DNA from: Cryobacterium roopkundense
Lineage (GTDB): Bacteria > Actinomycetota > Actinomycetes > Actinomycetales > Microbacteriaceae
Direction: 5' to 3'
Length of the DNA stretch: 64,000 nucleotides
NCBI RefSeq assembly: GCF_014200405.1
Contig: NZ_JACHBQ010000001.1
Span: forward strand, 1,426,001 to 1,490,000
Shown here: positions 46,207 to 56,200 of the stretch, piece by piece
Layout of the letters: every line of letters begins with the position of its first letter
Position numbering within the stretch: the stretch's first letter is position 1
Made by a program: the position numbers and the translations under genes
The notes under the pieces: generated by a model
Database searches by the model: none
Told to the model about the DNA's origin: nothing
What the model saw: only the letters and a program-made list of their open reading frames with translations

Positions 46207-48708
46207 CTCCGCTTCCGGATTCTCCTCTCGGGCAACGTCGTGGGGCGACTTGTCTGGCCGCCAGCCTCGCCAGGTGGGATGACGCAACCGACCGGCCGGC
46301 GTCCACTGCGCGAATTCGACCTCACCGACGAGTTCCGGGCGCACCCACCTGGCGCCCGCTGCCTCGTCCGCGGCGAGGGTGGCAAACGGACAGTCCATGG
46401 CAGGGGAGGCGTCCATCAATTTTCGTGCGCTCAGGAGATCGCTGTCCCTGAATCCCGTGCCCACCCGCCCCACGTACTGCAGCGTGCCCTCGTGGGGAAT
46501 CCCCAGCAACAGCGACCCGAACGTCTCCGATCGGTTTCCGCGGCCGGGCCGCCAGCCCCCGATGACGACTTCCTGTGTGCGACGTTGAGTGACTTTTACC
46601 CACGCACGCGACCTGCGGCCGGCCCGGTACGTGGAGTCGTGGCGCTTGGCGACGATGCCTTCGAGCCCCAACTCACGGCTCGTGCGTATCGCGGCCGCCA
46701 CATCCCCGTCGAAGGAGGACGGTATCTGCACGGAATCCTGCGGTGTGAGGGCTCCGGTCAACCGGCGACGGCGGTCATCATAGCCGCGGTCGAGTAGCGA
46801 CTCGCCGTTGTATTCGAGCATGTCGAAGACCAGATAGGTGACCGGCGGGTCCGCGGGCGATGGACCTGGGCGTGGCGGCACTGCCGATACCATTCGGGAT
46901 TGCAGGCGCGCGAAGTCGGGCCGCCCCCTGGCATCCAGCGCGACGACCTCGCCGTCCAATACAGCGGTGCCCGAGCCGACGGCCGCCCGCACTCCCGCCG
47001 CAACCTCCGGGTAGAAGGGAGTCGCATCGAGCCCGTTTCGGGTGCGGAGGGTGGCCGTCCCCTCCGGCACGTCCCTGCTGACACACGCGAGGATGCGAAT
47101 TCCATCCCATTTCATCTCGATCGCCCACTCCCGCTCGGGTCGGAGGTCGGACGGGCTGCCGGTCGTGGCCAGCATGGGGGAGTGGTCGGGTGGCGGCGAA
47201 TCGGGCGTGACAGGCACGGTCCCCGTCGCGCGCATCTCCGCCACAGCCGTTGTCTTCATGAGGTGGATGAGCCAGTTGTCGTCGGCTCCGCCGTCCCCGT
47301 TGGTGTGGATGAGTGCGAACCGGCGAGGGCCACCGAGGCCACCGTCCCGCTGGGGAAATAGGGTCACAATCACCTCGTCGTGACCCCATTTCTCGACCTC
47401 CACGGTGCCGGCATCCCAGACGAACATAGTGCCGGCTCCATATTGTCCAGCGGGAATGGTGCCCTCGAATGTCCGATAGTCCACAGGGTGAGCCTCCGTG
47501 TGTACCGCCAGATGATTGTGCGCCGACGACGTCGGCAGGCCCGTGGGCAGCGCCCAGCACTCCAACACGCCGTCGCGTTCGATGCGCAGATCCCAATGAA
47601 GCCGGCGTGCGTGGTGTTCGTGAACCACGAAGGCCGGCGCCGTGTCACGCCCGAGTGCCGCACCCAGGTGCCCGGGAACGGGCTCCGGCGTGAACCCAGC
47701 GCTGCGTTTGGCCCGATAGCGTTCGAGCGGGTGAGGAGTCGAGTTGTCGGGACTGACCAGGGAAGCGGATGCGTGGCGCCGGGTCTCTGGCGGTGCGGTC
47801 GCCGGGTCGCCGTACCCGCCTGCTCTGTTCACTCTGGCGAGCGGATCACCGCCGCCGACAACGCGGCGCATTACCTCGATGTAGTCCAACTGGGCAAGGT
47901 CGCCGTCCGACAGTTCGCTCCAGACGCGCGGAGCAGCGACCGTGGGGCGGGAGCGACCGCGCAGTGAATATGGCGTGATCGTGGTCTTGGCCGCGCTGTT
48001 CTGGCTCCAATCGATGAAGACCCGCCCCGCCCGCACCGACTTCGTCATGGCGCTCACGACACGATCCGGGTGATCCGCTGCCATGGCGCGCGCGAGTTCG
48101 TGTGCGACGGCCACCACCTGATCGCTCGTGGCCGTCATGTCCAGCGCGGCGTATAGATGGATCCCCGTGCTGCCGCTGGTCACCGGCACCGGGTCGAGGC
48201 CCATGCCGGTCAGGAGTCCGCGCAGGATGAGTGCGACGTCCGCGCATTCGCCCAGCGACACCCCTGGCCCCGGGTCGAGATCGAGAACGAGCCGGTCGGG
48301 ATGCCGCGGTGCCCCGTCCCTCCCGAACCGCCACTGCGGAACGTGAATTTCAAGAGCGCTCATCTGGGCCAACCAGACCAAGGTGGCCAGATCGTTGACG
48401 AGGGGATAGTCGAGAGGGCGGCTGCTGTGCTGCATTGCGCGGCGTTCGATCCACGCGGGCGCTCCGGGCTCCAGATCCTTCCGGAAGAACGCCGGTTCAG
48501 GGTCGGTCTCCGTTCCGACTCCGTGCACCCACCGCTTGCGGGTAGCCGGGCGGCCGGCGGCGTGGGAAATGAGCACGTCGGCGACCGTGGCGTAGTACTC
48601 AAGCACGTCGGCCTTTGTCGTGCCCGTTTCCGGATACAGGACCTTGTCCAGATGGGTGAGTGTCAGGCGGTGGCCGCCCACGACGATCATCCGGCTTATG
48701 GGGTCCAT
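46138..48708 (-). CDS. ligD: Multifunctional NHEJ DNA ligase LigD
   Basis: 856 residues with three domains in mycobacterial order. The polymerase/primase domain (about 1-295) has the DLD metal pair at 143-145 (RLVLDLDPGPG). The 3'-phosphoesterase domain (about 355-485) shows HHARRLHWDLRIERDGVLEC and EGTIPAGQYGAGTM. The ATP-dependent ligase domain (about 510-825) has the adenylated Lys533 in EMKWDGIR. It trims, fills and seals double-strand breaks with Ku. The start is ATG 48708; the longer frame crosses into the ku gene. It diverges from ku with a 73-base gap. Confidence 0.94.
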   Translation of the reverse strand: MDPISRMIVVGGHRLTLTHLDKVLYPETGTTKADVLEYYATVADVLISHAAGRPATRKRWVHGVGTETDPEPAFFRKDLEPGAPAWIERRAMQHSSRPLDYPLVNDLATLVWLAQMSALEIHVPQWRFGRDGAPRHPDRLVLDLDPGPGVSLGECADVALILRGLLTGMGLDPVPVTSGSTGIHLYAALDMTATSDQVVAVAHELARAMAADHPDRVVSAMTKSVRAGRVFIDWSQNSAAKTTITPYSLRGRSRPTVAAPRVWSELSDGDLAQLDYIEVMRRVVGGGDPLARVNRAGGYGDPATAPPETRRHASASLVSPDNSTPHPLERYRAKRSAGFTPEPVPGHLGAALGRDTAPAFVVHEHHARRLHWDLRIERDGVLECWALPTGLPTSSAHNHLAVHTEAHPVDYRTFEGTIPAGQYGAGTMFVWDAGTVEVEKWGHDEVIVTLFPQRDGGLGGPRRFALIHTNGDGGADDNWLIHLMKTTAVAEMRATGTVPVTPDSPPPDHSPMLATTGSPSDLRPEREWAIEMKWDGIRILACVSRDVPEGTATLRTRNGLDATPFYPEVAAGVRAAVGSGTAVLDGEVVALDARGRPDFARLQSRMVSAVPPRPGPSPADPPVTYLVFDMLEYNGESLLDRGYDDRRRRLTGALTPQDSVQIPSSFDGDVAAAIRTSRELGLEGIVAKRHDSTYRAGRRSRAWVKVTQRRTQEVVIGGWRPGRGNRSETFGSLLLGIPHEGTLQYVGRVGTGFRDSDLLSARKLMDASPAMDCPFATLAADEAAGARWVRPELVGEVEFAQWTPAGRLRHPTWRGWRPDKSPHDVAREENPEAESIGSKRRQTLLQPRPTRGEAGV

Positions 48709-48781
48709 CACCCCAGAATGCCCCCGACCGGGTCTTCGGGCTAGGTCACACGCTTTCGCACTAGCTGATGAGGGGTAATCG

Positions 48782-49600
48782 GTGTCTACTGGTAGTGTGC
48801 GGTCAATCTGGAAGGGTGCGATCACGTTCGGTCTCGTGAACGTCCCGGTCAAGGTCTACAGCGCCACGGAAGATCACGATGTGGCGCTGCATCAGGTGCA
48901 CGACGAGGACGGTGGTCGCATTCGGTACCAGCGCCGGTGCGAGATCTGCGGCCAGATCGTTGACTTTGAGCACATCGACAAGGCCTGGGCCGGGGATGAC
49001 CAGATCGTGGTCTTGACCGAAGCCGAATTATCGTCCCTCCCGGCAGAACGCGCACGTGAAATCGACGTCGTCGAATTCGTGCCCAGCGATCAGCTCGACC
49101 CCATCATGTTCGAACGCACCTATTACCTGGAACCTGAGGGACGTTCGGCCAAGGCCTATGTGCTGCTGCGCCGCACCCTGGAAGCGACGAACCGTACGGC
49201 CATCGTGCGCTTCGCCCTGCGGCAGAAGACCCGGCTCGGTGCCCTGCGGGTGAGGGGCGACGTTCTGGTGCTGCAAGGATTGCTGTGGAGCGACGAGGTG
49301 CGCACGGCGAATTTCTCCGCCCTGGCTGGTCCAGTCTCCGTGACGGACAGGGAGCTCGAGCTCTCCGGCGCGCTCGTGAAGTCTTTCGAGAAAGACTTCA
49401 CCCCTGAGGAATTTTCTGACGACTATCAGGTCCAGTTGCGGGCGCTGATCGACGCGAAACTGGCACGGGGCGACTCGCGAGAAACCCACACGACCCCCGA
49501 GGCTGGTGAGCCGGCATCCGGCGGCGAAGTTCTCGACCTGATGGAGGCACTCCGGCGTAGTGTCGACGCCAGCCACCGGCGGTCATCCGATACCGGTTAG
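48782..49600 (+). CDS. ku: Non-homologous end-joining protein Ku
   Basis: 272 residues, normal bacterial Ku. SIWKGAITFGLVNVPVKVYS opens the core beta-barrel, and RYQRRCEICGQIVDFEHIDK, FERTYYLEPEGRSAKAYVLL and RTAIVRFALRQKTRLGALRV are all family hallmarks. Ku dimers ring DNA ends and recruit LigD, encoded divergently next door. The start is GTG 48782 with GAGGGG 6 bases upstream; GTG 48797 would also give a good N-terminus. The last 40 residues are a variable acidic/basic tail. Confidence 0.94.
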   Translation: MSTGSVRSIWKGAITFGLVNVPVKVYSATEDHDVALHQVHDEDGGRIRYQRRCEICGQIVDFEHIDKAWAGDDQIVVLTEAELSSLPAERAREIDVVEFVPSDQLDPIMFERTYYLEPEGRSAKAYVLLRRTLEATNRTAIVRFALRQKTRLGALRVRGDVLVLQGLLWSDEVRTANFSALAGPVSVTDRELELSGALVKSFEKDFTPEEFSDDYQVQLRALIDAKLARGDSRETHTTPEAGEPASGGEVLDLMEALRRSVDASHRRSSDTG

Positions 49601-49671
49601 CGCGGCCGCCGAGCAATATTTATTCCTGATCGGAACCGTATTTGGGTCAGATAATCGTTAGACTGGACACC

Positions 49672-50289
49672 GTGACGAGAGCAGAAAGCACCGAGGTGGG
49701 CTCGCAGGTGATGACCGTGCCCAACGGGTTGAGCGCCATCCGCTTGCTCCTGGTGCCGGTCTTTCTCATCCTTCTGGCGCAGGGCTCCGACGCCCTGGCG
49801 CTCATTGTGCTCGCGTTCTCCAGCCTCACGGACTTTCTCGACGGCTTCATCGCCCGCCGGTTCCATCTCGTCACCCGGCTGGGTCAGCTCCTCGATCCCG
49901 CCGCCGACCGGCTCTACATCTTCGCTGCCCTCATCGGTCTCGCGTGGCGAGACCTTGTGCCGTGGTGGATCGTGCTCCTCGTGGTCGGTCGAGATGTCTT
50001 CCTGCTCGTGCTGGGCATCATTCTGGCGAACTTCGGGTTTGGCCCGCTACCGGTACACACCCTCGGCAAGGTGGCCACGTTCTGCCTGTTCTACGCTCTT
50101 CCGATGATCATGCTGGGGCAGGCTTTTCCCGACTTGGCTTGGTGGTCCCAACCAGTGGGCTGGGCCTTCGCTCTCTGGGGTGTCTTCCTCTATTGGTGGG
50201 CCGGAATCATCTACGCCACTGAAACGATGCGCGTGATTCGGATTCCACGGGTCATTGTGCCGGTTCAATCAGATACGCTGGAATCATAG
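49672..50289 (+). CDS. CDP-alcohol phosphatidyltransferase
   Basis: 205 residues, about five membrane helices. The diagnostic CDP-alcohol motif D-x2-D-G-x2-A-R-x8-G-x3-D-x3-D is complete: TDFLDGFIARRFHLVTRLGQ then LLDPAADRL. The enzyme swaps CMP for an alcohol to make a phospholipid head group; glycerol 3-phosphate (PgsA) and others are possible, so no symbol is given. The start is GTG 49672. The gene ends 10 bases before garA and is likely co-transcribed with it. Confidence 0.87.
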   Translation: MTRAESTEVGSQVMTVPNGLSAIRLLLVPVFLILLAQGSDALALIVLAFSSLTDFLDGFIARRFHLVTRLGQLLDPAADRLYIFAALIGLAWRDLVPWWIVLLVVGRDVFLLVLGIILANFGFGPLPVHTLGKVATFCLFYALPMIMLGQAFPDLAWWSQPVGWAFALWGVFLYWWAGIIYATETMRVIRIPRVIVPVQSDTLES

Positions 50290-50299
50290 GAGGTGCAAC

Positions 50300-50797
50300 G
50301 TGGCCGATTTTGAGAATTCGAACAAGGAGCAGGACGAGCCCGTGCGCAAGAACACACCTGAGTCGGTCAGTACCGACACGACGATGACATTCAGCCAGGA
50401 GTTCGCGGCGCAGATGGCCTCGATCGACGCGAACGTCACAGCCGAGGAACAGGAAGCCATTGCGGCGCTGCCGTCGGGTTCCGCACTGCTTGTCGTGCGG
50501 CGAGGACCCAACGCCGGCGCCCGCTTCCTGCTCGACGCCGACGTCACCACGGTGGGACGTCACCCGAACGCCGACATCTTTCTCGACGACGTTACAGTTT
50601 CACGCCGCCATGCGCAGTTTCTGCGACACGCGACGGCCTTTGAAGTCAAAGACCTCGGATCCCTCAACGGAACCTACTTCGATGGCGTGCGCATTGAAAC
50701 GGCTCTGCTCAGTGATGGCGCCGAGGTTCAGGTGGGCAAGTTCCGCCTGACCTTCTACGCGTCCCGTCTCGACCTCGCGCGCACGGCGAGCGAATAA
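50300..50797 (+). CDS. garA: FHA-domain regulator GarA/OdhI
   Basis: 165 residues, starting at GTG 50300 with a full AGGAGGT site. The N-terminal tail holds STDTTMTFSQEF, matching the phosphothreonine motif of GarA/OdhI. The FHA domain (about 65-150) includes TTVGRHPNADIFLDDVTVSR, RHAQF and DLGSLNGTY. In mycobacteria and corynebacteria the unphosphorylated protein inhibits 2-oxoglutarate dehydrogenase and controls glutamate metabolism; PknG or PknB phosphorylation turns it inward. It is followed with a one-base overlap by ftsR, the usual neighbour. Confidence 0.9.
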   Translation: MADFENSNKEQDEPVRKNTPESVSTDTTMTFSQEFAAQMASIDANVTAEEQEAIAALPSGSALLVVRRGPNAGARFLLDADVTTVGRHPNADIFLDDVTVSRRHAQFLRHATAFEVKDLGSLNGTYFDGVRIETALLSDGAEVQVGKFRLTFYASRLDLARTASE

Positions 50798-51492
50798 TGT
50801 CGGCGTCCTCCGCCCAGGTGAAAGCCTCGGGCGCAGCGCCGCTATTGAGTATCGGTCAGGTCCTGGCTCGGCTCACGCCGGATTTCCCTGAGTTGACGCC
50901 GTCGAAGCTCCGTTTTCTCGAAGAACAGGGCCTGGTGTCACCGGCTCGTACCGGGTCGGGGTACCGCAAATTTTGTGCAGGTGACCTCGATCGCCTGCGG
51001 CTCATTCTGTCCATGCAGCGCGATCACTACCTGCCGCTCAAAGTCATCCGTTCCTATCTGGAAGACCTCGATGCGGGGCTCTCTCCCACTCTCCCGGGCG
51101 GGGCGACTCCCGGGCCGTCGATGCTCTCCACGGTGCGGCGCCTCACCCGTGACGAGCTCCTTCGGGAAGCGGGAGCATCCCTCACCCTGATGCACGATGC
51201 CGTCTCGGCGTCGATCATCCTGCCCGCGGAGTACTACGGGGAGAATGTGCTGCACGTGCTGCGTGCCCTCGTGGAGCTCCAGCGCAGTGGAATCGAGCCG
51301 AGGCACCTCCGCGGCTTCCGCGCCGCTGCAGAACGCGAACTGGGCCTGATCGAGAGTGCGCTCGTGCCCCTGGCGCGCCGCAAGGACGCCTCGAGCCGGG
51401 CGAAGGCCGCCGAAATGGCCGTGGAGATCGCGGGGCAGTTGGAAGTTATTCGCAGCAGTCTGATCCGTTCCGCCCTGGGACGATTAGGCTGA
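50797..51492 (+). CDS. ftsR: MerR-family regulator FtsR
   Basis: 231 residues. A MerR winged helix occupies about 17-90 (LSIGQVLARLTPDFPELTPS, then LRFLEEQGLVSPARTGSGYR). The long C-terminal helices (HVLRALVELQRSGIEPRHLR) are those of the garA-linked MerR proteins. In Corynebacterium glutamicum, FtsR at this locus activates ftsZ. It overlaps garA by one base. The target in this organism is inferred by synteny. Confidence 0.82.
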   Translation: MSASSAQVKASGAAPLLSIGQVLARLTPDFPELTPSKLRFLEEQGLVSPARTGSGYRKFCAGDLDRLRLILSMQRDHYLPLKVIRSYLEDLDAGLSPTLPGGATPGPSMLSTVRRLTRDELLREAGASLTLMHDAVSASIILPAEYYGENVLHVLRALVELQRSGIEPRHLRGFRAAAERELGLIESALVPLARRKDASSRAKAAEMAVEIAGQLEVIRSSLIRSALGRLG

Positions 51493-51630
51493 AAGCACTC
51501 GTCGCGTCACGAATCGTTACCGACACGGCAAGTTCGTTGCTCGAATGTCAGGCCCCGCGGGCCCCCCTGTCGGTAGCGTTGTCAACAGCGATCACAACTT
51601 CATCGCGAACAATTCCTGAGAGGCAGTCGT

Positions 51631-52182
51631 ATGAGTGAACTCAAACCCGATGACGACGCCTCGCGCTACTCGCAGGGACTTCTGTTCACCGATGGCCTTC
51701 CCGAGCTCGACGAGAACTCCGGATACCGTGGGGCCGTCGCTGCCCGCGCCGCCGGTATCACCTACCGCCAGCTCGACTACTGGGCGCGCACCGGTCTGGT
51801 CGAACCCACCGTTCGCGGTGCGGCCGGCTCCGGCTCCCAGCGCCTGTACGGCTTCCGCGACATTCTCGTTCTCAAACTCGTCAAGCGGCTGCTTGACACC
51901 GGAATCTCCCTCCAGCAGATCCGCACGGCGGTCAACCAGCTCCGTGAGTCCGGCGTCAGCGACCTCGCCCAGACCACGCTCATGAGTGACGGCGCGAGTG
52001 TTTACCTCTGTACGTCCAACGACGAGGTCATCGACCTCGTCAGCCGCGGCCAGGGCGTCTTCGGCATCGCCGTGGGCAAGGTGCTCCGCGAGGTCGAGAC
52101 CAGCCTTGTCGAGCTCAACCTCCAGGAAGCGGACCCGTCAGACGAGCTCGCCGCCCGCCGTTCCACCCGCAAAATCTCCTAA
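51631..52182 (+). CDS. MerR-family regulator of the garA locus
   Basis: 183 residues. The MerR helix-turn-helix GYRGAVAARAAGITYRQLDY, with WARTGLVEPTVRGAAGSGSQ, is followed by RDILVLKLVKRLLDTGISLQ and a C-terminal effector or dimerisation region. It matches the second MerR gene of the garA locus (Rv1830-like in mycobacteria). In mycobacteria a bifunctional nuclease gene (Rv1829-like) lies between the two MerR genes; here only a 138-base gap separates them. Its own targets are unknown. Confidence 0.85.
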   Translation: MSELKPDDDASRYSQGLLFTDGLPELDENSGYRGAVAARAAGITYRQLDYWARTGLVEPTVRGAAGSGSQRLYGFRDILVLKLVKRLLDTGISLQQIRTAVNQLRESGVSDLAQTTLMSDGASVYLCTSNDEVIDLVSRGQGVFGIAVGKVLREVETSLVELNLQEADPSDELAARRSTRKIS

Positions 52183-52267
52183 CCCATCACCCCTTCCTCC
52201 CTCTTCCTCAGGGCCGAGAGCCAATCTCAGGAACTGTCGCGGAGCGCGTGATAGGCGGGGTGTCGAA

Positions 52268-52284
52268 ATCTCGACAAGCTCGAT
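52268..52284. repeat. Copy of a 17-base dispersed motif
   Basis: ATCTCGACAAGCTCGAT occurs here and again exactly at 58800-58816, both in the gaps after plus-strand genes. It belongs to the TCGAGA/CTCGAC intergenic repeat family seen at 6411-6660. Confidence 0.5.
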
Positions 52285-52341
52285 CCAGGGTTCACGTGTC
52301 TGAGCTGAGGAGGCAGCTACCCGCCCCCGCGGCCCCACACG

Positions 52342-53157
52342 CTACCGACCTACAGGCGCTTCCGCGTACTCACCAATACGCGCCGTCCGCAGAACCCGCT
52401 CGAGCAACTGGTCGAAGTATCTCGCCATTTCCTGCGCGCTGTCCCCCGGCCAGATGTGCAGTGGCTTCGCGGCGCCCTGAGCCTGCTGCAGCGAGGTGCG
52501 CTCGGGCAGCTGCGGGCTGAGCACGAGGGGCCCGAACATGTCGCGGAGCTCCTTGATGCGGAACTGGTGCTCCAGGGAGGCCGTTCGGGCGCGATTGACA
52601 ATGATGCCGAGCGGCTGCAGGCGGGGGCTGAGGCCTCGCCGGATTTCCTCGATCGCACGCAGGGCACGGTCGGCGGCCGCCACGGAGAACAGGCCGGGTT
52701 CGGTGACGACGGCTACTCGGTCGCTTGCGGCCCACGCGGTGCGCGTGAGGGCGTTGAGCGACGGCGCGCAGTCGATCAGCACGAGGTCGTATTCCTTCTC
52801 CACCGTGGAGAGGGCCTCCTCGAGCTTCCAGATTTCACGGATACTCGGGTGCGGACCATCGAAATTTATCGCAGACGGACTGCCGATCATCACATCGATG
52901 GTGCCCTGGCGTCCGCGCGTCCACCCGCTGGGGGCGATCGCGGCGCGAACTGTCTTTTCCTTGGGCGAGGCGAGGACGTCCGCCACGTTCAAGTGACCGG
53001 CGACTTCAATGTCCATGCCGGTCGACACGTCTGATTGCGGATCGAGATCAACCACCAGTGTTCGCACACCGCGGGCGAAGGCTGCAGAAGCAAGACCAAG
53101 GGTCACCGTGGTCTTGCCTACACCTCCCTTGAGGGAGCTAACGCTAAGTACATGCAC
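52342..53157 (-). CDS. ParA-family ATPase
   Basis: 271 residues. The deviant Walker A is SLKGGVGKTTVTLGL (residues 8-22), Walker A' is TLVVDLDPQSDVSTGMD, and Walker B lies in YDLVLIDCAPSLNALT. It is a ParA/Soj-type ATPase, but there is no parB beside it and no plasmid context, so it is an orphan that may position another cargo. It ends convergently with the MerR gene and diverges from pyruvate carboxylase. Confidence 0.85.
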   Translation of the reverse strand: MHVLSVSSLKGGVGKTTVTLGLASAAFARGVRTLVVDLDPQSDVSTGMDIEVAGHLNVADVLASPKEKTVRAAIAPSGWTRGRQGTIDVMIGSPSAINFDGPHPSIREIWKLEEALSTVEKEYDLVLIDCAPSLNALTRTAWAASDRVAVVTEPGLFSVAAADRALRAIEEIRRGLSPRLQPLGIIVNRARTASLEHQFRIKELRDMFGPLVLSPQLPERTSLQQAQGAAKPLHIWPGDSAQEMARYFDQLLERVLRTARIGEYAEAPVGR

Positions 53158-53234
53158 AAGTAGACACGTTACCTTCAGTAGTCTGGGAGAACCTAACCGT
53201 TAGCTGTATGCCGGTTTACGTTCGAGAGGTCTGC

Positions 53235-56200
53235 ATGTTTACGAAAATCCTTGTTGCCAACCGTGGTGAGATCGCAATCCGTGCCATGCGCGCGGCCGTA
53301 GAGCTCGGAGCGAAAACCGTTGCGGTCTTCCCCTTCGAAGATCGAAACTCCCTGCACCGCCTGAAGGCCGATGAGGCGTACCAGATCGGCGAGGTCGGCC
53401 ACCCGGTGCGTGCGTACCTCGATGTGACTGAGATCATCCGCGTGGCTAAGGAGTGTGGCGCCGACGCCATCTACCCCGGCTATGGGTTTCTGTCCGAGAA
53501 CCCGGAGCTGGCCGAGGCCGCCGCGGCGAACGGAATCACGTTCATCGGACCCGGGGCGGACGTGCTCGAGATGGCCGGCAACAAGGTGACGGCCAAGGAA
53601 CACGCCATTGCGGCGGGGGTTCCCGTGCTGAAGTCGACTCCGCCGTCGAAGGACGTCGAGTTGCTCATCAGCCAGGCCGAGGACATCGGCTTTCCGGTCT
53701 TCGCCAAGGCCGTCGCCGGCGGCGGCGGTCGCGGCATGCGTCGGGTCGAATCGATGGCGGAGCTACGGGGGTCCCTTGAGGAGGCCATGCGTGAGGCCAA
53801 CAGCGCCTTCGGTGACCCGACGATGTTCCTCGAGGCCGCAGTGCTGCGCCCCCGCCACATCGAAGTGCAGATTCTCGCCGACCACACCGGCGAAACCGTG
53901 CACCTGTTCGAGCGAGATTGCTCGGTGCAGCGTCGCCATCAGAAGGTGGTAGAGATCGCGCCCGCGCCGAACCTGAGCGATGAGATTCGTGTCAAGCTCT
54001 ACGCGGATGCCATCACGTTCGCTCGTTCTATCGGCTACGTGAACGCCGGTACCGTCGAGTTCCTGCTCGATACCGTGGGGGAGCGCGCCGGGCAGCACGT
54101 CTTCATCGAAATGAACCCGCGCATCCAGGTGGAGCACACTGTCACCGAAGAGGTGACCGATGTCGACCTGGTCCAGTCGCAGATTCGTATCGCGGCGGGG
54201 GAGACGCTGGCGGACCTCGGACTCACTCAGGACAAGATCAAGCTCCGCGGCGCCGCGCTCCAGTGCCGGATCACGACGGAGGACCCCTCGGCGGGCTTCC
54301 GTCCCGACACGGGCAAGATCACGACGTATCGTTCGCCCGGAGGCGCCGGCATCCGTCTCGACGGAGGCACGATCAACCCTGGCACCCAGATCAGCCCGCA
54401 CTTCGACTCCATGCTGGCCAAACTGACCTGCCGTGGCCGCGACTACGCGGCCGCTGTCGTACGCTCCAAGCGTGCGTTGGCCGAGTTCCGCATCCGCGGC
54501 GTGTCCACGAACATCTCGTTCCTGCAGGCGGTCCTCGACGACCCCGACTTCGCGGCCGGCGACCTGAGTACCTCCTTCATCGATGAACGGCCCGAGCTTC
54601 TGCGCACGGAGGCGTCGAAGGACCGCGGCACGAAGATCGTCAACTGGCTCGCCGACGTCACGGTGAACCAACCCAATGGCGTTGCCGTCACGACGGTGAG
54701 CCCGGCGGAGAAACTCCCCGTCCTCGACCTCAGCGTTCCGGCCCCCGACGGTTCGCGCCAGCAGCTTCAGCTGCTCGGACCGGTGAAGTTCGCCGCAGCC
54801 CTGCGCGCGCAGACGGCTTTGGCCGTTACGGACACGACCTTCCGGGACGCCCACCAGTCCCTGCTCGCGACTCGCGTGCGCACCAAGGACCTGGTGGCTG
54901 TCGCCCCGTATGTGGCGCGGCTCACGCCCCAGCTGCTCTCCGTAGAGGCGTGGGGCGGCGCGACATACGACGTCGCGCTGCGCTTCCTCGGCGAGGACCC
55001 GTGGGAACGCCTGGCGACCCTGCGGGCGGCACTGCCGAACATCAACATCCAGATGCTGCTGCGCGGTCGCAACACTGTCGGGTACACGCCGTACCCGACC
55101 GAGGTGACGGACGCGTTCGTGCGCGAGGCGGCCGACACTGGCGTCGACATCTTCCGTATCTTCGATGCCCTCAACGACGTGTCCCAGATGCGCCCCGCGA
55201 TCGATGCCGTGCTCTCTACCGGTACCTCGGTGGCCGAGGTCGCCGTCTGCTACACCGGTGACCTGCTCAATCCTGCCGAAGACCTGTACACCCTGGACTA
55301 TTACCTGCGCTTGGCCGACCAGATCGTAGAGTCCGGGGCGCACATTCTCGCCATCAAGGACATGGCCGGCCTGCTGCGTCCGGCCGCGGCCGAGAAGCTT
55401 GTCACCGCCTTCAGAGATCGTTTCGACCTGCCGGTGCACGTGCACACCCACGACACCCCTGGCGGGCAGCTCGCGACCCTTCTCGCGGCGGCTCGCGCCG
55501 GAGCGGATGCCGTCGACGTGGCGAGTGCGCCGATGGCGGGCACAACCAGCCAGCCCTCGGCATCCTCTCTCGTTGCAGCCCTCGCGCACACGGAGCGAGA
55601 CACCGGCATCGAGCTTAAGAACGTCACGGACCTGGAGCCCTACTGGGAAGCCGTGCGCAACGTTTACCGTCCGTTCGAATCTGGTCTCTCCGCCCCTACA
55701 GGCCGTGTGTACACGCACGAGATCCCGGGTGGCCAGCTGTCCAACCTGCGCACGCAGGCCGTCGCACTAGGACTTGCCGATCACTTCGAACTGATCGAGG
55801 ACATGTATGCCGCGGCGAACAAAATCCTGGGACGGGTCCCGAAGGTGACGCCCTCGTCGAAGGTTGTGGGCGACCTGGCCCTCTACCTCGCGGCTGTAAA
55901 GGCGGACCCCGCCGATTTCGAGCAGAACCCCGACAAGTACGACGTCCCCGACTCCGTGATCGGATTCATGGCCGGCGAGCTCGGGGATTTGCCGGGCGGA
56001 TGGCCGGAGCCCTTCCGCACCAAGGTGCTCAAGGGGCGCACTGTCAAGGTCGGAATCACGGAAATTTCCGAGGCGGAGCGTGTTGCGCTCAACACCGACA
56101 GCACCACTCGCAGGGCGATGCTGAACCAGCTGCTCTTCCCCGCGCCGACGCGCCAGTTCGAGCAGATCCGCGAGCTGTTCGGTGACCTGTCCGTCATCGA

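Noticed and set aside
52342..53157. ParA-like gene as a sign of a plasmid or integrated element
   Set aside because: No parB, replication or conjugation genes nearby; neighbours are chromosomal housekeeping genes.
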